A stretch of DNA of 64,000 nt from Metopolophium dirhodum (Eukaryota; Arthropoda; Insecta; Hemiptera; Aphididae), in assembly GCF_019925205.1 (NCBI RefSeq), contig NC_083566.1:14446001-14510000 (forward strand), given 5' to 3'. The number at the start of each line of letters is the position of its first letter. The first letter of the stretch is position 1. Below the pieces are notes generated by a model. The model was given only the letters and a program-made list of their open reading frames with translations, did no database searches and had not been told where the DNA came from. The position numbers were made by a program, and so were the translations under genes. Positions 62,500-64,000 of the stretch are shown here, one piece after another.

Positions 62500-62940
62500 T
62501 ATTTTATAGCTCTAATAATATAATATAATACTTTTAATATTTTACTACAATTATAAAAACAAATGAACATGTATAATGTATACAGTTTTCAGTTTCCAGT
62601 AAAATGTATAAATATAAATATATCGTTTGAAATAAATCATATTATACTTAACCAGCTACGTCTTATATCGTAATATTATTTTAATACCTCATATATTAGC
62701 TAAGCTTGACATATTATAAACTATTATTTACATAGTACTATATTATATTGATACAAATATACAATACTTGCAATTTTTTTAATTAATATATTTTGCACAG
62801 CTATAAAATATGTCATTAATCATTAGAGTTTAAAATTTAACTAGAAATAATTGTTTTTAGTGTAGATTGTTATAAATCTGACGACGTTTTGTATGAATTC
62901 CGTGGCACGTTCTTTAAATAAAACAAATTAAAATACTAAC
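62500..62940. other. A+T-rich intron sequence
   Basis: Nothing recognised. Confidence 0.6.
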
Positions 62941-63109
62941 TCGACCGGTACGCTGATTAATTTTTTTTTCCCAGTGTCGTTCTCCACGACTGTTAAAGGA
63001 TCAAAATTTGCACAAACATATTTCGTTTTATCTTTAAGCCTCGTTATCTGCACAAAGTTTATCTCCATTTGTGATTTATAACACTGCCACTGTTCGTGGT
63101 AGATGGTAA
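62941..63109 (-). CDS. Candidate upstream exon of the Sushi/Ig gene
   Basis: A 169-base segment on the minus strand. The acceptor is gtttatttattag|TTACCA and the donor GGTCGA|gttagt. It is open in one frame only, for 55 residues: TIYHEQWQCYKSQMEINFVQ, then ITRLKDKTKYVCANFDPLTV and VENDTGKKKLISVPV. Two Cys 23 residues apart and an N-x-T fit a secreted protein. It is the best coding-looking segment in this part of the window. It leaves two bases, so it cannot join 53118-52876 directly; the candidate micro-exon at 57654-57602 would bridge the phase. It could instead belong to another gene. I do not recognise the domain. Confidence 0.6.
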
Positions 63110-64000
63110 CTAATAAATAAACTACAGAGCTCCCCAGTCCTGGTAGTTGTATGTATATATTGTTTAATTAAAAAGTGAAAACTTTAATTAAATCCAACAG
63201 GACTGATAACAGTATTTTGTGTTATGGCACCGTTTGGTTGAATGCGCTACTATGGTAATGGTGACTAAAGTAGATTAACGGTAGTTTCTTTGATTTTTGA
63301 TCTATATCATAAACTCATGATAAGACAGTCAAGAGAGTGTGTCAAAAAATATGTATATTTTTAAATTTAAATGTATTGAATAATGTTGATGAGTTTGATT
63401 TTAAATAACTACTGCATAAGATACATTATTAGAGTTTTTTGAAGAAATTAGAAAATTTAAAAGAAATTTGAATGATAGTAATGCAAAATTAAATTTATGT
63501 CAGGTTTACATTTTTATTGTATCATTTATACCTACCTACCTTATAACTATTAAATTGGCATTTGGAAATGTGTTGTATGTTATCAAACCTAACATTTGAT
63601 ATTTTAATAATTAATATATTTTCTTTTCGCGTGTTTTGAATATATGTCTTTTTAAATATTGGGTATATTGTATAAAGTTTAAGGTAAATATATTTCCACT
63701 CAGAGCTGTTTTTTTAAATTTTTACCATTATTGCATTAAAATTAATAAGAATAGCAAAGAACAAAAGTTTAATGGATAAGTGGTAGTTATGCATCCTGGA
63801 TTATTCTCAAATAGAAACAAACAGATTATATAAAGTCACAATAATTATTAAGTAATTCAGTAGACAAACAAACAAATCTCGAATAAAACAAAATTAAAAC
63901 ACGTATCCCCAAGTTTTAAAGGTATAAGTACTTACTCACATACAAAATCGTTTACCTATTTACTTCAATAGTGATTTTTAATCGATATCATATGAACTAA
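63110..64000. other. Sequence upstream of the candidate exon
   Basis: A+T-rich, with no promoter, start codon exon or signal-peptide exon that I can support. The 5' end of the gene is probably outside the window. Confidence 0.5.

Overview
This window looks like nuclear DNA from an insect, most likely an aphid. The reasons are the strong A+T bias, long introns, spliceosomal GT...AG junctions, the frequent local motif taggtacctac, and many copies of an interspersed repeat carrying gattctgagtggagacgg, which I associate with aphid genomes (inference, not searched). There are no prokaryotic features: no operons, ribosome binding sites or CRISPR arrays.

The main gene lies on the minus strand and runs right across the window, with both ends outside it. 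Five exons (53118-52876, 45660-45560, 31764-31599, 28081-27908 and 9243-9109) have good splice sites and join in one continuous reading frame. Together they encode two Sushi (CCP) modules and then one immunoglobulin domain split over two exons. This architecture fits Hikaru genki (hig), a secreted synaptic-cleft protein. Two further minus-strand segments upstream (63109-62941 and the 53-base 57654-57602) are frame-compatible with the chain and may be earlier exons. A segment at 23698-23553 lies inside the large Ig intron, is in phase with the first Ig exon and ends in a stop codon, so it may be an alternative 3' exon. Almost everything else is intron of this gene, or its flank, filled with transposon-derived DNA.

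Layout: 1-1830 is a satellite-like tandem array with a two-part repeat of about 358-376 bp. 1.8-9.1 kb holds a possible zinc-finger first exon on the plus strand, a hAT-like element and two SINEs. 9.2-27.9 kb is the Ig intron, with a Tc1/mariner-type MITE, a GC-rich pocket (12.8-14.5 kb), a tRNA-type SINE and a hAT MITE with a perfect 8-bp target duplication. 31.8-45.6 kb and 45.7-52.9 kb are long introns with several copies of the gattctgag family, SINEs of two kinds (tRNA-derived and 5S-rRNA-derived) and short hAT-like elements. 53-63 kb contains a 5'-truncated LINE inserted inside an older repeat copy, a decayed hAT-like element, another 5S-type SINE and a foldback element.

I found no unknown multi-gene system. 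The points most worth checking are the possible truncated Ig isoform, the candidate upstream micro-exon, the 3' tail shared by the two SINE types and the LINE, and the GC-rich pocket inside the Ig intron.
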